A DNA stretch of 64,000 nt from Aminicenans sp964648465 (GTDB lineage Bacteria; Acidobacteriota; Aminicenantia; Aminicenantales; Aminicenantaceae), in contig CAZYMU010000012.1 in the NCBI GenBank assembly GCA_964648465.1, positions 4,972 to 68,971 of the forward strand, given 5' to 3'. The position numbers and the translations under genes are program-made. Positions 41,072 through 49,391 of this stretch are shown piece by piece; positions within the stretch are counted from its first letter, which is position 1; every line of letters begins with the position of its first letter. The notes beneath the pieces are model-generated. The model saw only the letters and a list, made by a program, of their open reading frames with translations, was not told where the DNA came from and made no database searches.

Positions 41072-42001
41072 GTGATTTTTCAAAAAGAAGTATCTTCAAT
41101 ATCGAAAAAGAAGAACAGCCTGGATCTTATTTTAAATTCAAGTCCTTATGACTGCCTCAACAGTCAAGCGAAACTGAGCTTAAAAAAGAGAGTAGATCCG
41201 GATATCTCATTAAATTTCTTTAGAAGTAACCATATTAGAGGACAAAAAGATTTACAGGGAAATTCAGAAGCAAAGGAAGTGAATAATATAATATCAGCAA
41301 AAAAGATGCTTGAACATATAAGTCGAAATAATGAGTTTTTCTTCGGAAGAAACAATAGTTTTTTTGAAGAAGGCAACTTTGATAAGCAAGCATTTTTCAA
41401 TTCGAGTCTTATTTATTTAATCGCAGCTACAGATGGGAATAAAGATAGTATTGGCCATTCTAAGCTTGTTGCTAGATATTCTGTAATGTTGACAAGAGCA
41501 CTCGGTATCAAGGATTTAGATTTTTTGCTCAATATTGAAATGGGAGCTTTGCTTCATGATATTGGCAAAATCGGAATTCCTGAACGCATTTTACGAAAAC
41601 CAGGAGCATTGACTCTTACAGAGAAAGAAATTATCAAAGAACATCCGCTTTTAGGTTATGAGGTAATCGAAGAATTTGATTTTTTACAGAAACCCGCCAG
41701 AGTTGTTTTGTTTCATCATGAAAAATACGACGGGACCGGGTATGTTTATGGATTAACACGAGATGAGATTCCTTTAGAAGCCAGGATATTTTCTGTGGCA
41801 GATACTTTGGATGCAATTACTTCTGACAGAGCATACCAGAAGGGACAGAGTTTTATGGTTGGACTGAGAGAGATTGAGGAAGGACGTGGGAGCCAGTTTG
41901 ACCCTCAAGTGGTGGATGCTTTCTTTTCTATACCTGAAGAAAGATGGGAAGGAGTAAAAGCAGACATAGAAAGTTCTTTCTGGGTGAATACAATACATTG
42001 A
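41072..42001 (+). CDS. HD-GYP domain phosphodiesterase-like protein
   Basis: Probable cyclic-di-GMP phosphodiesterase. The 309 residues have an N-terminal part of about 120 residues without a recognised domain and a C-terminal HD-GYP domain: GHSKLVARYSVMLTRALG, LLHDIGKIGIPERIL (His162-Asp163), EHPLLGYEVIEEF, HHEKYDGTGYVYGL, and VADTLDAITSDRAYQKG. The name-giving GYP is changed to GYV here (canonical HHExxDGxGYPxGL), while metal-binding histidines and aspartates are kept. GTG start at 41072 with AAGGA 5 bases before; an upstream stop at 41060 rules out a much earlier start. Confidence 0.85.
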   Translation: MIFQKEVSSISKKKNSLDLILNSSPYDCLNSQAKLSLKKRVDPDISLNFFRSNHIRGQKDLQGNSEAKEVNNIISAKKMLEHISRNNEFFFGRNNSFFEEGNFDKQAFFNSSLIYLIAATDGNKDSIGHSKLVARYSVMLTRALGIKDLDFLLNIEMGALLHDIGKIGIPERILRKPGALTLTEKEIIKEHPLLGYEVIEEFDFLQKPARVVLFHHEKYDGTGYVYGLTRDEIPLEARIFSVADTLDAITSDRAYQKGQSFMVGLREIEEGRGSQFDPQVVDAFFSIPEERWEGVKADIESSFWVNTIH

Positions 42002-42018
42002 TTTGCGAATGCAATAGG

Positions 42019-44298
42019 TTATGTTTCTATCTTTCTAAGATAACTTTTGGGGTCGACTAATATTTCTCTAGCTTTGCTTCCTTCAGAAGGGCCAACGATT
42101 CCTTCTTGTTCCATTTGGTCAATTATCCTTGAAGCGCGGGCATAGCCTAATTTTAGCTTTCTTTGAAGATAGGAAGCCGAGGCTTGACCGGTTAGAAGTA
42201 TAATTTCTACGGCCTTGTAAAATAGGGGGTCTTTTTCATCGTCACTTTCTTCAAAATGCCCAACCGGGCTTTTGAGTGCTTTTAGGATGTTTTTATCGTA
42301 AATGGGCTTTTTTTGTTGTTTGATAAAATTTATAACCCTAGTGCTTTCGGGAAGAGAAATAAAGGAACAGTGCAACCGTAGGATACGTGGATAATTAGGC
42401 GGCATGAAAAGCATGTCGCCTTGGCCGAGAAGCTTCTCGGCACCTCCAGTGTCTATAATGACACGTGAATCGATCTTTGAGGGAACATGAAAAGCGATGC
42501 GGCTTGCAAAATTGTTTTTTATTGTTCCGGTTATTACGTCAGTAGATGGGCGCTGAGTTGCAAGCACAAGGTGGATTCCTACTGCACGGGCTAATTGGGC
42601 AATCCTTGCAATGGAGTATTCTATTTCTCTTGCTCCGATCATCATTAATTCAGATAGTTCATCGATGATGATAACAATGTAAGGAAGTGGTGTTAAGTTT
42701 TTTTCTTCCTCTTCGGTTAGTTTTCCTTTTCGTTCGTTTCTAATCCGTTTAACCTGTTGATTGTATTGTTCGATATTCTTCACTTTTAGAAAACCGAGTT
42801 TATGGTAGCGTTCTTCCATATTTCTAATAGAATTCAGTAAAACGGCCTCTGCTTTTTTAGGGTCTTTGACAACAGGACAGAAGAGATGCGGGATTCCGTC
42901 ATATAAAGAAAACTCCAGCCTTTTGGGATCTATGAGTATGAGTTTAACCTCATCTGGAGTTGCTTTATAAAGAATGCTGGCAATCAGGGCGTTTAAAGCT
43001 ACGCTCTTCCCTGAGCCTGTAGCTCCTGCAATAAGAAGATGAGGCATGATAGATAGATCTGTCACGTAGACCTCGCCATGAATTGTTTTCCCCAGGGCAA
43101 AAGTCAATTTAGAAGGGGAATTTTGGAATTTTTCAGATTGAATTATATCCCTTATTTTAATAATTTCTCTTTTGTTATTGGGGACTTCTAATCCGAGCGA
43201 GGACTTCCCGGGGATTCTTTGAATCCTTATGGATTCTGCCCCTAGACGAAGAGACAGATCTTCTGAAAGGCCGGCTACCTGACTAACTTTTACGCCTGGA
43301 TGTGGATAAAATTCATATGTTGTGAGGATAGGACCCGGGTGGTATTCCTTAACCTCTCCTTCAACCTTGAATTCGAGCAGTTTTTCCTCAATAGCCTTCT
43401 TTTTTTGGTAGAGTTCATTGTTGTCAATTTTTTCTGCGGCTTTCCCAGGGTCGAGCAAATTGAGAGGGGGAAAATTGTAATCTCCTTTTCTTTCCATTTC
43501 AGGGAAAAGATATTTTTCTCTTGTAAGAAGTTTGCCAGGTTTTTGTAATGCAGGTTCTTTCTTGATTTCTATTTTTCTTCCTATTTTTCTTTGTTTCTTT
43601 TTATCTTCATGTTCTGGGGCAGAATATTTTTCAATGACATTTCTGCGCATTTTTTCACGGTGTTTTTCTTTCCGGTAGTGAACAATTCTGATTTTGACTT
43701 CTTTGAAAGCAAAACCAAAAAATCTCCAAAAAAAGCGCAAGATTTTTCCGATAGAGATTCGTGTTGAGAAGGTAATTAATAGGATCAAAAGGCCGATGAG
43801 AACAATAATCGTTCCAATGTGGTTGAAATAACGGATTAATATTGATGAGAACAAATCGCCTGTGAATCCTCCCGAAGGAATTTCAGCTCCTCTCCAAGTA
43901 ATGAAATGGAACAGAATAAAAGTAAGAGAGCATAAGATAAGTATAAGGAAGCTACTTGCCAAGGTTTTAAGGACGATATTTTTATTTCCTTCTGGGAGAA
44001 AAATCTGAATTCCAATGTAGAATATGGCGAAAGGGAAGACTAAAGAGACGAGTCCGAATATCTGAAAAAGAGTTTCTGAAAGGGAAGCTCCGACTCTCCC
44101 GGCATAATTGTGGACTTCTGTATTAGAAGAAGAAACAGCAGCCCAGGAAGGATCATGAGAATCATAGCTGATTAGGCTTATCAACAGAAAAACAGATAAG
44201 AAAATAAGTAAGATCCCGAGTATCTCGGATGAACTAATACGCCTTCTTCTTTTATTTTTTTTGTTGGTTGAAGTCTGTCTTTTTTTCTTCTTTTTCAC
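42019..44298 (-). CDS. ftsK: DNA translocase FtsK/SpoIIIE
   Basis: Hexameric dsDNA motor that clears chromosomes from the division septum. The 759 residues have four N-terminal membrane helices (within about 25-180), a basic/charged linker, an alpha/beta domain (PGPILTTYEFYPHPGVKVSQVAGLSEDLSLRL), the motor with Walker A GATGSGKSVALNAL (about 425) and Walker B IVIIIDELSELMM, and a C-terminal gamma winged-helix domain (LLTGQASASYLQRKLKLGYARASRIIDQMEQEGIVG) that reads KOPS-like sites. Single gene between the HD-GYP gene and the repeat island. Confidence 0.95.
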   Translation of the reverse strand: MKKKKKRQTSTNKKNKRRRRISSSEILGILLIFLSVFLLISLISYDSHDPSWAAVSSSNTEVHNYAGRVGASLSETLFQIFGLVSLVFPFAIFYIGIQIFLPEGNKNIVLKTLASSFLILILCSLTFILFHFITWRGAEIPSGGFTGDLFSSILIRYFNHIGTIIVLIGLLILLITFSTRISIGKILRFFWRFFGFAFKEVKIRIVHYRKEKHREKMRRNVIEKYSAPEHEDKKKQRKIGRKIEIKKEPALQKPGKLLTREKYLFPEMERKGDYNFPPLNLLDPGKAAEKIDNNELYQKKKAIEEKLLEFKVEGEVKEYHPGPILTTYEFYPHPGVKVSQVAGLSEDLSLRLGAESIRIQRIPGKSSLGLEVPNNKREIIKIRDIIQSEKFQNSPSKLTFALGKTIHGEVYVTDLSIMPHLLIAGATGSGKSVALNALIASILYKATPDEVKLILIDPKRLEFSLYDGIPHLFCPVVKDPKKAEAVLLNSIRNMEERYHKLGFLKVKNIEQYNQQVKRIRNERKGKLTEEEEKNLTPLPYIVIIIDELSELMMIGAREIEYSIARIAQLARAVGIHLVLATQRPSTDVITGTIKNNFASRIAFHVPSKIDSRVIIDTGGAEKLLGQGDMLFMPPNYPRILRLHCSFISLPESTRVINFIKQQKKPIYDKNILKALKSPVGHFEESDDEKDPLFYKAVEIILLTGQASASYLQRKLKLGYARASRIIDQMEQEGIVGPSEGSKAREILVDPKSYLRKIET

Positions 44299-44319
44299 TT
44301 ATGTAAGTATATCATATTT

Positions 44320-44345
44320 CCTGGATTATTCATAAAGAATGCCGA
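44320..44345 (+). repeat. Dispersed repeat block A, copy 2
   Basis: Matches 8519-8544 at 25 of 26 bases (CCTGGATTATTCATAAAG...). It starts 22 bases beyond the ftsK start codon, in the noncoding stretch 44299-44627. Confidence 0.75.
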
Positions 44346-44367
44346 TTAGTTTCATTCTTACTGTATG

Positions 44368-44452
44368 GCTGGGTTGGTATATCCCCGTCCTCACTCTACC
44401 CATTCCCCAGTGGGACCTCTTACGCTCTGGGGGGCGACATCCCAACCCAGCC
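44368..44452. repeat. 11-bp perfect inverted repeat around a 63-base core
   Basis: GGCTGGGTTGG (44368-44378) and CCAACCCAGCC (44442-44452), with weaker pairing continuing on the outer sides (GTAT.../...CTAC). The interior is unusually C/G-rich for this genome (TATCCCCGTCC..., GCTCTGGGGGGCG). The right arm is part of block D, which recurs at 24748. Confidence 0.6.
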
Positions 44453-44480
44453 TACCCTAGATCAGAAGCTATCAATAGTA
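44441..44480 (+). repeat. Dispersed repeat block D, copy 2
   Basis: A 40-base block starting CCCAACCCAGCCTACCCTAG; 35 of 40 positions match 24748-24787. Here it leads, after 4 bases, into block B. Confidence 0.65.
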
Positions 44481-44484
44481 AACA

Positions 44485-44529
44485 GCGTTAAAAATCTTAG
44501 TGGAGCGCAGACATGCCCTCAAATTAATC
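44485..44529 (+). repeat. Dispersed repeat blocks B and C, plus-strand copy
   Basis: Block B (44485-44516) matches the reverse complement of 8827-8858 at 31 of 32 bases. Block C (CCCTCAAATTAATC, 44516-44529) matches 9055-9068 exactly. Read as codons from GCG the two B copies would encode ALKILVERKHALKF and ALKILVERRHALKL, so descent from a coding segment cannot be excluded, though neither copy lies in a convincing gene. Confidence 0.7.
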
Positions 44530-44627
44530 GTATCAAATCATAGCATTAATTATAAAAAACCGTTATTCTAAATGTGCCTTTTTAGTAAAAGACTGATAAA
44601 AAACGGCTTTTATATCGACCACAGAAT

Positions 44628-45437
44628 ATGAAAAGAAATAGAGTCAAGAGGCTTGGCCAGCATTTCTTAAAAAATCAACGGGTTTTAAAAAAAATTCTAG
44701 ATAATATCTCACCTAAAAAAGATGACCTTATTATTGAAATTGGAGCAGGGAAAGGTGCTTTAACTTTTTCCATTGCCGAAAGAGCTGGGAAAGTTATTGC
44801 TGTGGAAAAGGATAAAAGCCTCCTCCCTTTCCTTATGGAGAAAAACATCTCAAATTTGAAGGTATTAGAGCAGGATATATTAAAAACAGATTTTAGAGAA
44901 CTGATAAAAAAAGAACTTAATTTTAAAGGACGGGTGAAACTTGTTGGAAACCTGCCTTATTCTATCTCTTCACCCCTGCTATTTAAAGTGTATAAAGAGA
45001 AGGAGCTGTTTCATGAATGTATTTTTCTTCTCCAGAAAGAAGTTGCTGAAAGGTTGTGTGCTGGTCCAGGCACTAAAAAATTTGCTCCTATTTCAATCAT
45101 CTTTCAAAATCACTTTATGGTCAGGCTTTGCTTTGTAGTGAACCCGGCGTCCTTTTCACCCCCTCCCAGGGTCAAATCAGCACTGGTTTTCCTTAAGAAA
45201 AGGGAGCACCCACTTTTTTACATTCGGGACGAAGACATGTTCCGGAAATTCCTCAGGAGTGCTTTTTTGCACAGAAGAAAAACACTGTTTAATAATTTGG
45301 TAATGGTTGGATATTGTGATTTTATGTTAAGAAAAGCATTTCGAAATCTTGAATTGCAGAAATACATCCGTGCAGAACAATTGCCTATATCTACGTTTGT
45401 TCATTTATATGATTTTTTGCTTGAAAATATGGAGTAG
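44628..45437 (+). CDS. rsmA: 16S rRNA dimethyladenosine transferase RsmA/KsgA
   Basis: Dimethylates the two adjacent adenosines in the 3' hairpin of 16S rRNA. The 269 residues show LGQHFLKNQRVLKKILDNI, SAM motif I IEIGAGKGALTFSIAERAGKVIAVEKD, motif IV NLPYSISSPLLFK, FMVRLCFVVNPASFSPPPRVKSALVFL and the C-terminal helical domain. Normal length. Confidence 0.95.
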   Translation: MKRNRVKRLGQHFLKNQRVLKKILDNISPKKDDLIIEIGAGKGALTFSIAERAGKVIAVEKDKSLLPFLMEKNISNLKVLEQDILKTDFRELIKKELNFKGRVKLVGNLPYSISSPLLFKVYKEKELFHECIFLLQKEVAERLCAGPGTKKFAPISIIFQNHFMVRLCFVVNPASFSPPPRVKSALVFLKKREHPLFYIRDEDMFRKFLRSAFLHRRKTLFNNLVMVGYCDFMLRKAFRNLELQKYIRAEQLPISTFVHLYDFLLENME

Positions 45438-45444
45438 GATATTA

Positions 45445-46389
45445 TTATTTCCAGTCGGGAAACACGTCACGGCCGGGGCTGTCAAATAAAGGAATAATCC
45501 TTTTTGTCTTTACTTTTACTAGATAAAGGGACCAGTTACCTCTGTCGATACGGTGCTTCAAGGATGAACTGAAAACAATATATTTTTCATCAGGAGACCA
45601 GGAAGGGAAGTAGTCTGAAGTCTCATTTCTTTCCGTTAATCTTTCTTTACGGCTTCCGTCCTGGCTCATAAGCCAGATGTCTCCCTTTCCGTCTGCCTCA
45701 GAAGAAACATAGGCAATTTTCCCCCCGTCTGGTGAAAATTTAGAGCGGCAAGACTTTCCTCCTTTAGTAAGGCCTTTATATTCTTTAAGCTGCATATCAT
45801 AAATATACACATCCCAGCCGAATGTTTTTTTTCCTGTAAATCCCATTATGGGAGATGCCGGGGAGAAATCCGGAAGAGCTGAGTGCCCCCTGAATTGAGG
45901 AATGATCTTTGTTTTTTCCTTTAATTCAAGGTCAACCATCCAAAGAGAGGATCTTTTTACGAACCCTTTTTTTTCTTCTATTGTATATGCAATTTTTTCC
46001 CCGTCAGGAAACCAGGCATGTGAAACCTCGTTCTCTTTAGAAGTTGTAATTTGTGTAATGCTGGATCCGTCCTCATCCATGATGAAGATGTCATAGTTTC
46101 CTGTCGGGTTTGCTGAATAGGAAATTTTCCCCCCGTCTGGTGACCACTTTGGATATTCATCGTCCCACGAGTTGTTAGTTAAATTTTTTATCCCTCCTGC
46201 TGTTAAAAGATAAATCTCGCGGTCTCCATCCATGTCCGATTGAAAAACTATTCTGCCTTTGAAGGCAAATTTTGCTTTTAAATTAGGCGTGTCGATTATG
46301 GTATCTGAATCAGGTTTTCCTTTTTTTTCAGAACATAGCATATACAGTAAGGTCAGAAGAAAAATAGAGATAAAGATTTTCGTTTTCAT
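45445..46389 (-). CDS. Lipoprotein with TolB-like WD40/PD40 beta-propeller
   Basis: A 314-residue exported lipoprotein: lipobox-like LLYMLC (Cys19), then six propeller blades with PD40 motifs such as DREIYLLTAGG, YPKWSPDGGKISYSA, HAWFPDGEKIAYT, CRSKFSPDGGKIAYVSS and YFPSWSPDEKYIVFSS. Unlike TolB it lacks the N-terminal alpha/beta domain and is not in a tol cluster, so it is a paralogue-like binding protein of unknown partner. Convergent with rsmA and divergent from the SGNH gene. Confidence 0.82.
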   Translation of the reverse strand: MKTKIFISIFLLTLLYMLCSEKKGKPDSDTIIDTPNLKAKFAFKGRIVFQSDMDGDREIYLLTAGGIKNLTNNSWDDEYPKWSPDGGKISYSANPTGNYDIFIMDEDGSSITQITTSKENEVSHAWFPDGEKIAYTIEEKKGFVKRSSLWMVDLELKEKTKIIPQFRGHSALPDFSPASPIMGFTGKKTFGWDVYIYDMQLKEYKGLTKGGKSCRSKFSPDGGKIAYVSSEADGKGDIWLMSQDGSRKERLTERNETSDYFPSWSPDEKYIVFSSSLKHRIDRGNWSLYLVKVKTKRIIPLFDSPGRDVFPDWK

Positions 46390-46536
46390 GAATAGATCTC
46401 TTATTGATTATTTTTTATTCTGTCAAATGTGTCAACCGTTTTACTTTCAGTAGTTCACCAAATTTAACTCATTTTTTCCATTCTTGCTTACTGGATAAGG
46501 GTAGCTGGTTCTAAAGAAAGATTCGGGATTGTGAGA

Positions 46537-46565
46537 TTGCTTTTGAAAATTTGCTATGGTATAAA
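46537..46565 (+). promoter_or_regulatory. Sigma70-type promoter for the propeller-SGNH gene
   Basis: TTGCTT (46537-46542), 17-base spacer, TATAAA (46560-46565). Eight bases separate the -10 box from the ATG at 46574, which predicts a leaderless mRNA. Confidence 0.55.
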
Positions 46566-46573
46566 ACTTTTAA

Positions 46574-48676
46574 ATGAGGAAAACTCTAAAAATAATTTTA
46601 TTATTCCTGTCTTTTTCAATAATTCCCTCGTTTTTTTCGATAGGGAATGAAACAACAACAGTTATTAAAGGATACTCTGCTTGTCCTGTAATTAATAAAA
46701 ATGAAGAATTGATTTTTATATATAGAAATGATGATAGAGGCTTAAGTCTGGCTACCAAAAAGATGGGAGATAACGAATATAATAATCAAGAAATCCTGAT
46801 TGATCAGAATGCATCTTCCCCTGTTATAAAAAAAGATAGAAAAGGGAGGATTTGGGTTCTTTGGGAACAAGGGGGACTTGAAAGGAATGAGATTTATTTA
46901 AGCAGGATGGAAAAAAATAAAATACTGACATATGAAAAAATATCGCGGGGAATACTTCCAAATTTTTCTCCTGATATTGACTTTGACTTGCAAAACAATC
47001 CATGGGTGACATGGGTACAATATTCTGATAGAAAATTTTATGTCTTGGTCAAAAGCTTGAAATCGGAAGAAACATGGCTATTAAACGTGCCTTTTTTTTC
47101 AGGTGCTCACTCGCCAAAAATTACAATAGATGGCAACAATATAATATGGGTTTTCTGGGTGGGAAGAAACAGGCGTAGAGATGAAATCTATTACACTTTT
47201 TATGATGGCTTTCAATGGATAAGTCCACACAAACTGAATAAAGACAACAAATTCCCGCATATCCTGCCTGATACAGGCTGTGGGTTTTCTGGGTTGCCCT
47301 GGATTGTTTGGAGTGCCTTTGATGGTAATGATTATGAGATTTTCTACTCATTCTGGAATGGGTCAAAATGGTCAGAAGAGGAGAGGATAACTGATAATTC
47401 GGCTACTGATTCTTACCCTGCCATTTCTTTTCTTTTTGGAGATGTCCCGATAATAGTCTGGAGCAGGTCATATAAAGATAGAAACGGAATCTATTGCAGA
47501 TATAGAAATGATGTGAAATGGAGTCGGGAAATAGAAATTTCAAGGAGTAAGAACAAATTAATTTCATGCCCAAAAATCGCCATATTGAATAATATTATGG
47601 GAATTACCTGGCAGTTAGACGATGCTGTCCAATCAGAATTCTTATATTTCAACCAACTTGTTGGGGAGAGCCCTCATACAACAGAAATTGACGAGACTAA
47701 AATCATCCCTCATCCTTCTTTAAATGAAAACGAATACATAGGTTTTGGCGACAGCATTACTTATGGTTATCTTGACTACCAGGAGGCTCCAGAGGAGGGG
47801 TACATTCCAAGATTAGAGGCTGTTTTGAATGAAAATTATGGGAACTCTACAGTGATTAATGAAGGATGGCCGGGTGAAATAACAATAAACGGATTGGGAA
47901 GAATTGATGATATTCTTTCAAATCACTCTGCACAATATCTTCTTTTGATGGAAGGTACTAACGATGTTGTTTTTAACCATATCTCTATGGATACAACTGC
48001 ATTTAACTTGGAACAGATTGTATTAGCCTGTAAAGATTCCGGAGTGTTTCCGTTACTGTCAACGATAATTCCACGTAATGATTACAGATGGTATTATGAT
48101 TTTTATAAAGATAGAATTTTTTATCTGAACGAGAAAATTCGAGAATTAGCTGTGGATTTAGCGGTTCCGCTTGTTGACCAATTTGATGTTTTTTATAGCT
48201 ACCCTGAAGATGATGGGGGGTGGAAATCGCTTCTCTGCATGGATAATGTTCACCCAAGTGAAAAGGGTTATGAAATTATGGCGGAAACCTGGTTTGAAGA
48301 AATAAAATCGCTGCCTTTTCCGCCCATTTATATACATGTAGAAAGAATATCGGATAGAATACTTTTTTATATTAGAAAAGGGAATTATATTACATGGCTG
48401 GATAATCCGAAACTTTTTGACAAAACCAATTTTTCTTCTTATAGGATTTACAGAAGCACGGTAGCCGAGAATGAGTCTGAATTCAATTTTGTAACAAGCA
48501 TACCCATAAAAGCATGGAATGTTGGCTTTTCCGGTATAAATGATTATGGGTTGAAATATTTTGATGTTGGAATCAATCTTTCGTGTAATTATAAATATTT
48601 GATTTCTTTAGTTCGAGATGATGGGATAGAAGGACCGTGCTCTGAAATTGCAAGTGATTTTACTCAAAGGAGATAG
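46574..48676 (+). CDS. Exported propeller + SGNH/GDSL hydrolase fusion
   Basis: A 700-residue protein with a signal peptide (to about residue 22), an N-terminal region of repeated blades of sialidase/BNR type (about 30-370: SSPVIKKDRKGRIWVLWEQ, SPKITIDGNNIIWVFWVG, YPAISFLFGDVPIIVWSRS), then an SGNH-type esterase domain. Its catalytic Ser394 lies in FGDSITYG, GTND block follows (MEGTNDVV), and the Asp557/His560 pair lies in MDNVHPSEKGY. A C-terminal FnIII-like part follows (YRIYRSTVAENESEFNFV). Probably acts on an acylated or acetylated extracellular polymer, with the propeller binding the substrate; the substrate is unknown. Confidence 0.8.
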   Translation: MRKTLKIILLFLSFSIIPSFFSIGNETTTVIKGYSACPVINKNEELIFIYRNDDRGLSLATKKMGDNEYNNQEILIDQNASSPVIKKDRKGRIWVLWEQGGLERNEIYLSRMEKNKILTYEKISRGILPNFSPDIDFDLQNNPWVTWVQYSDRKFYVLVKSLKSEETWLLNVPFFSGAHSPKITIDGNNIIWVFWVGRNRRRDEIYYTFYDGFQWISPHKLNKDNKFPHILPDTGCGFSGLPWIVWSAFDGNDYEIFYSFWNGSKWSEEERITDNSATDSYPAISFLFGDVPIIVWSRSYKDRNGIYCRYRNDVKWSREIEISRSKNKLISCPKIAILNNIMGITWQLDDAVQSEFLYFNQLVGESPHTTEIDETKIIPHPSLNENEYIGFGDSITYGYLDYQEAPEEGYIPRLEAVLNENYGNSTVINEGWPGEITINGLGRIDDILSNHSAQYLLLMEGTNDVVFNHISMDTTAFNLEQIVLACKDSGVFPLLSTIIPRNDYRWYYDFYKDRIFYLNEKIRELAVDLAVPLVDQFDVFYSYPEDDGGWKSLLCMDNVHPSEKGYEIMAETWFEEIKSLPFPPIYIHVERISDRILFYIRKGNYITWLDNPKLFDKTNFSSYRIYRSTVAENESEFNFVTSIPIKAWNVGFSGINDYGLKYFDVGINLSCNYKYLISLVRDDGIEGPCSEIASDFTQRR

Positions 48677-49298
48677 TAAGATAAAAAAAATAAAGTATAT
48701 TTTCGTTGTGTTCGCGCTTGTGCTGTTGGTTGTTGGTAATATAGAAGCTTATCCTCAAGAACAGATAGAGAACACGATGGTTACATTATCCCTTGGAGAT
48801 TATTTCTCTTCATCAGATATTTTCAAGCAAATCTATGGTTCGGGCGGCGGTATCTACTCTTTAGACATATCTAGAATCATATTTAGAAGGGAAAACCACA
48901 ATGTTGCTTTCTCTTTGGGAATAGGTTTTTTCTCCAGAACCGGAGTTTCAACATTCTTTGAAGAGGAAACTAAATTCTATCTTGTTCCCTCATCCATTTC
49001 CGGAAAATATCTATTTAATACTAAATATGTGATTCCTTTTGTGGAATTAGGACTTGGTTTTTATAGCTACAGAGAAGAAAGCAATATTCATGATACTTCA
49101 GGTTCTACTTTTGCCTGGCGCATGGGATGCGGTACATATATAAAAATCCCGAAGTTAAAATTTTTAAAACTAATAGTCTATCTAAAAAAGGCCAGAGCTA
49201 TTGCCGTAGAAGATAAAATTGAAATTGATGTTGGGGGCCTGGAATTAGGAATTGGTTTTGTAATAGGGTTTAACTTGTTTAATCAAATTGTTTTTTAA
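48648..49298 (+). CDS. Exported protein, probable small outer-membrane beta-barrel
   Basis: Not recognised. The 216-residue frame has a hydrophobic segment (about 17-34) ending IEAYPQEQ, consistent with a signal peptide, followed by alternating hydrophobic/aromatic strands (FSLGIGFFSR, FVELGLGFYSY, LELGIGFVIGF) and a C-terminal Phe, as in outer-membrane barrels. The start is unclear: TTG at 48648 overlaps the upstream gene by 29 bases, while the good AAAGGAG site precedes an ATA codon rather than an ATG. Likely co-transcribed with the SGNH gene. Confidence 0.5.
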   Translation: MQVILLKGDSKIKKIKYIFVVFALVLLVVGNIEAYPQEQIENTMVTLSLGDYFSSSDIFKQIYGSGGGIYSLDISRIIFRRENHNVAFSLGIGFFSRTGVSTFFEEETKFYLVPSSISGKYLFNTKYVIPFVELGLGFYSYREESNIHDTSGSTFAWRMGCGTYIKIPKLKFLKLIVYLKKARAIAVEDKIEIDVGGLELGIGFVIGFNLFNQIVF

Positions 49299-49358
49299 TA
49301 TTGAACCGGAATTATTTCCTTCCCGGGAGGTCATTTTAGATTAAGAAAAGGAGGTTTG

Positions 49359-49378
49359 CGCCAAAAGAAGTTTTGGCG
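49359..49378. promoter_or_regulatory. 8-bp perfect hairpin at the acyltransferase translation start
   Basis: CGCCAAAA (49359-49366) pairs perfectly with TTTTGGCG (49371-49378) around a GAAG loop. It sits between an AAGGAGG sequence (49348-49354) and the ATG at 49392. It is followed by TGAAATTTTT, so it may be a weak terminator or a structure that brings the ribosome-binding site near the ATG. Confidence 0.45.
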
Positions 49379-49391
49379 TGAAATTTTTAAA

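Larger units (their letters stand above)
44299..44627. other. 329-base gene-free stretch between ftsK and rsmA
   Basis: Filled by repeat blocks A, D, B and C up to about 44530, then about 95 A/T-rich bases that must carry the rsmA promoter. I could not pick a convincing -35/-10 pair for rsmA. No ribosome-binding site precedes the rsmA ATG (CCACAGAATATG). Confidence 0.5.
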
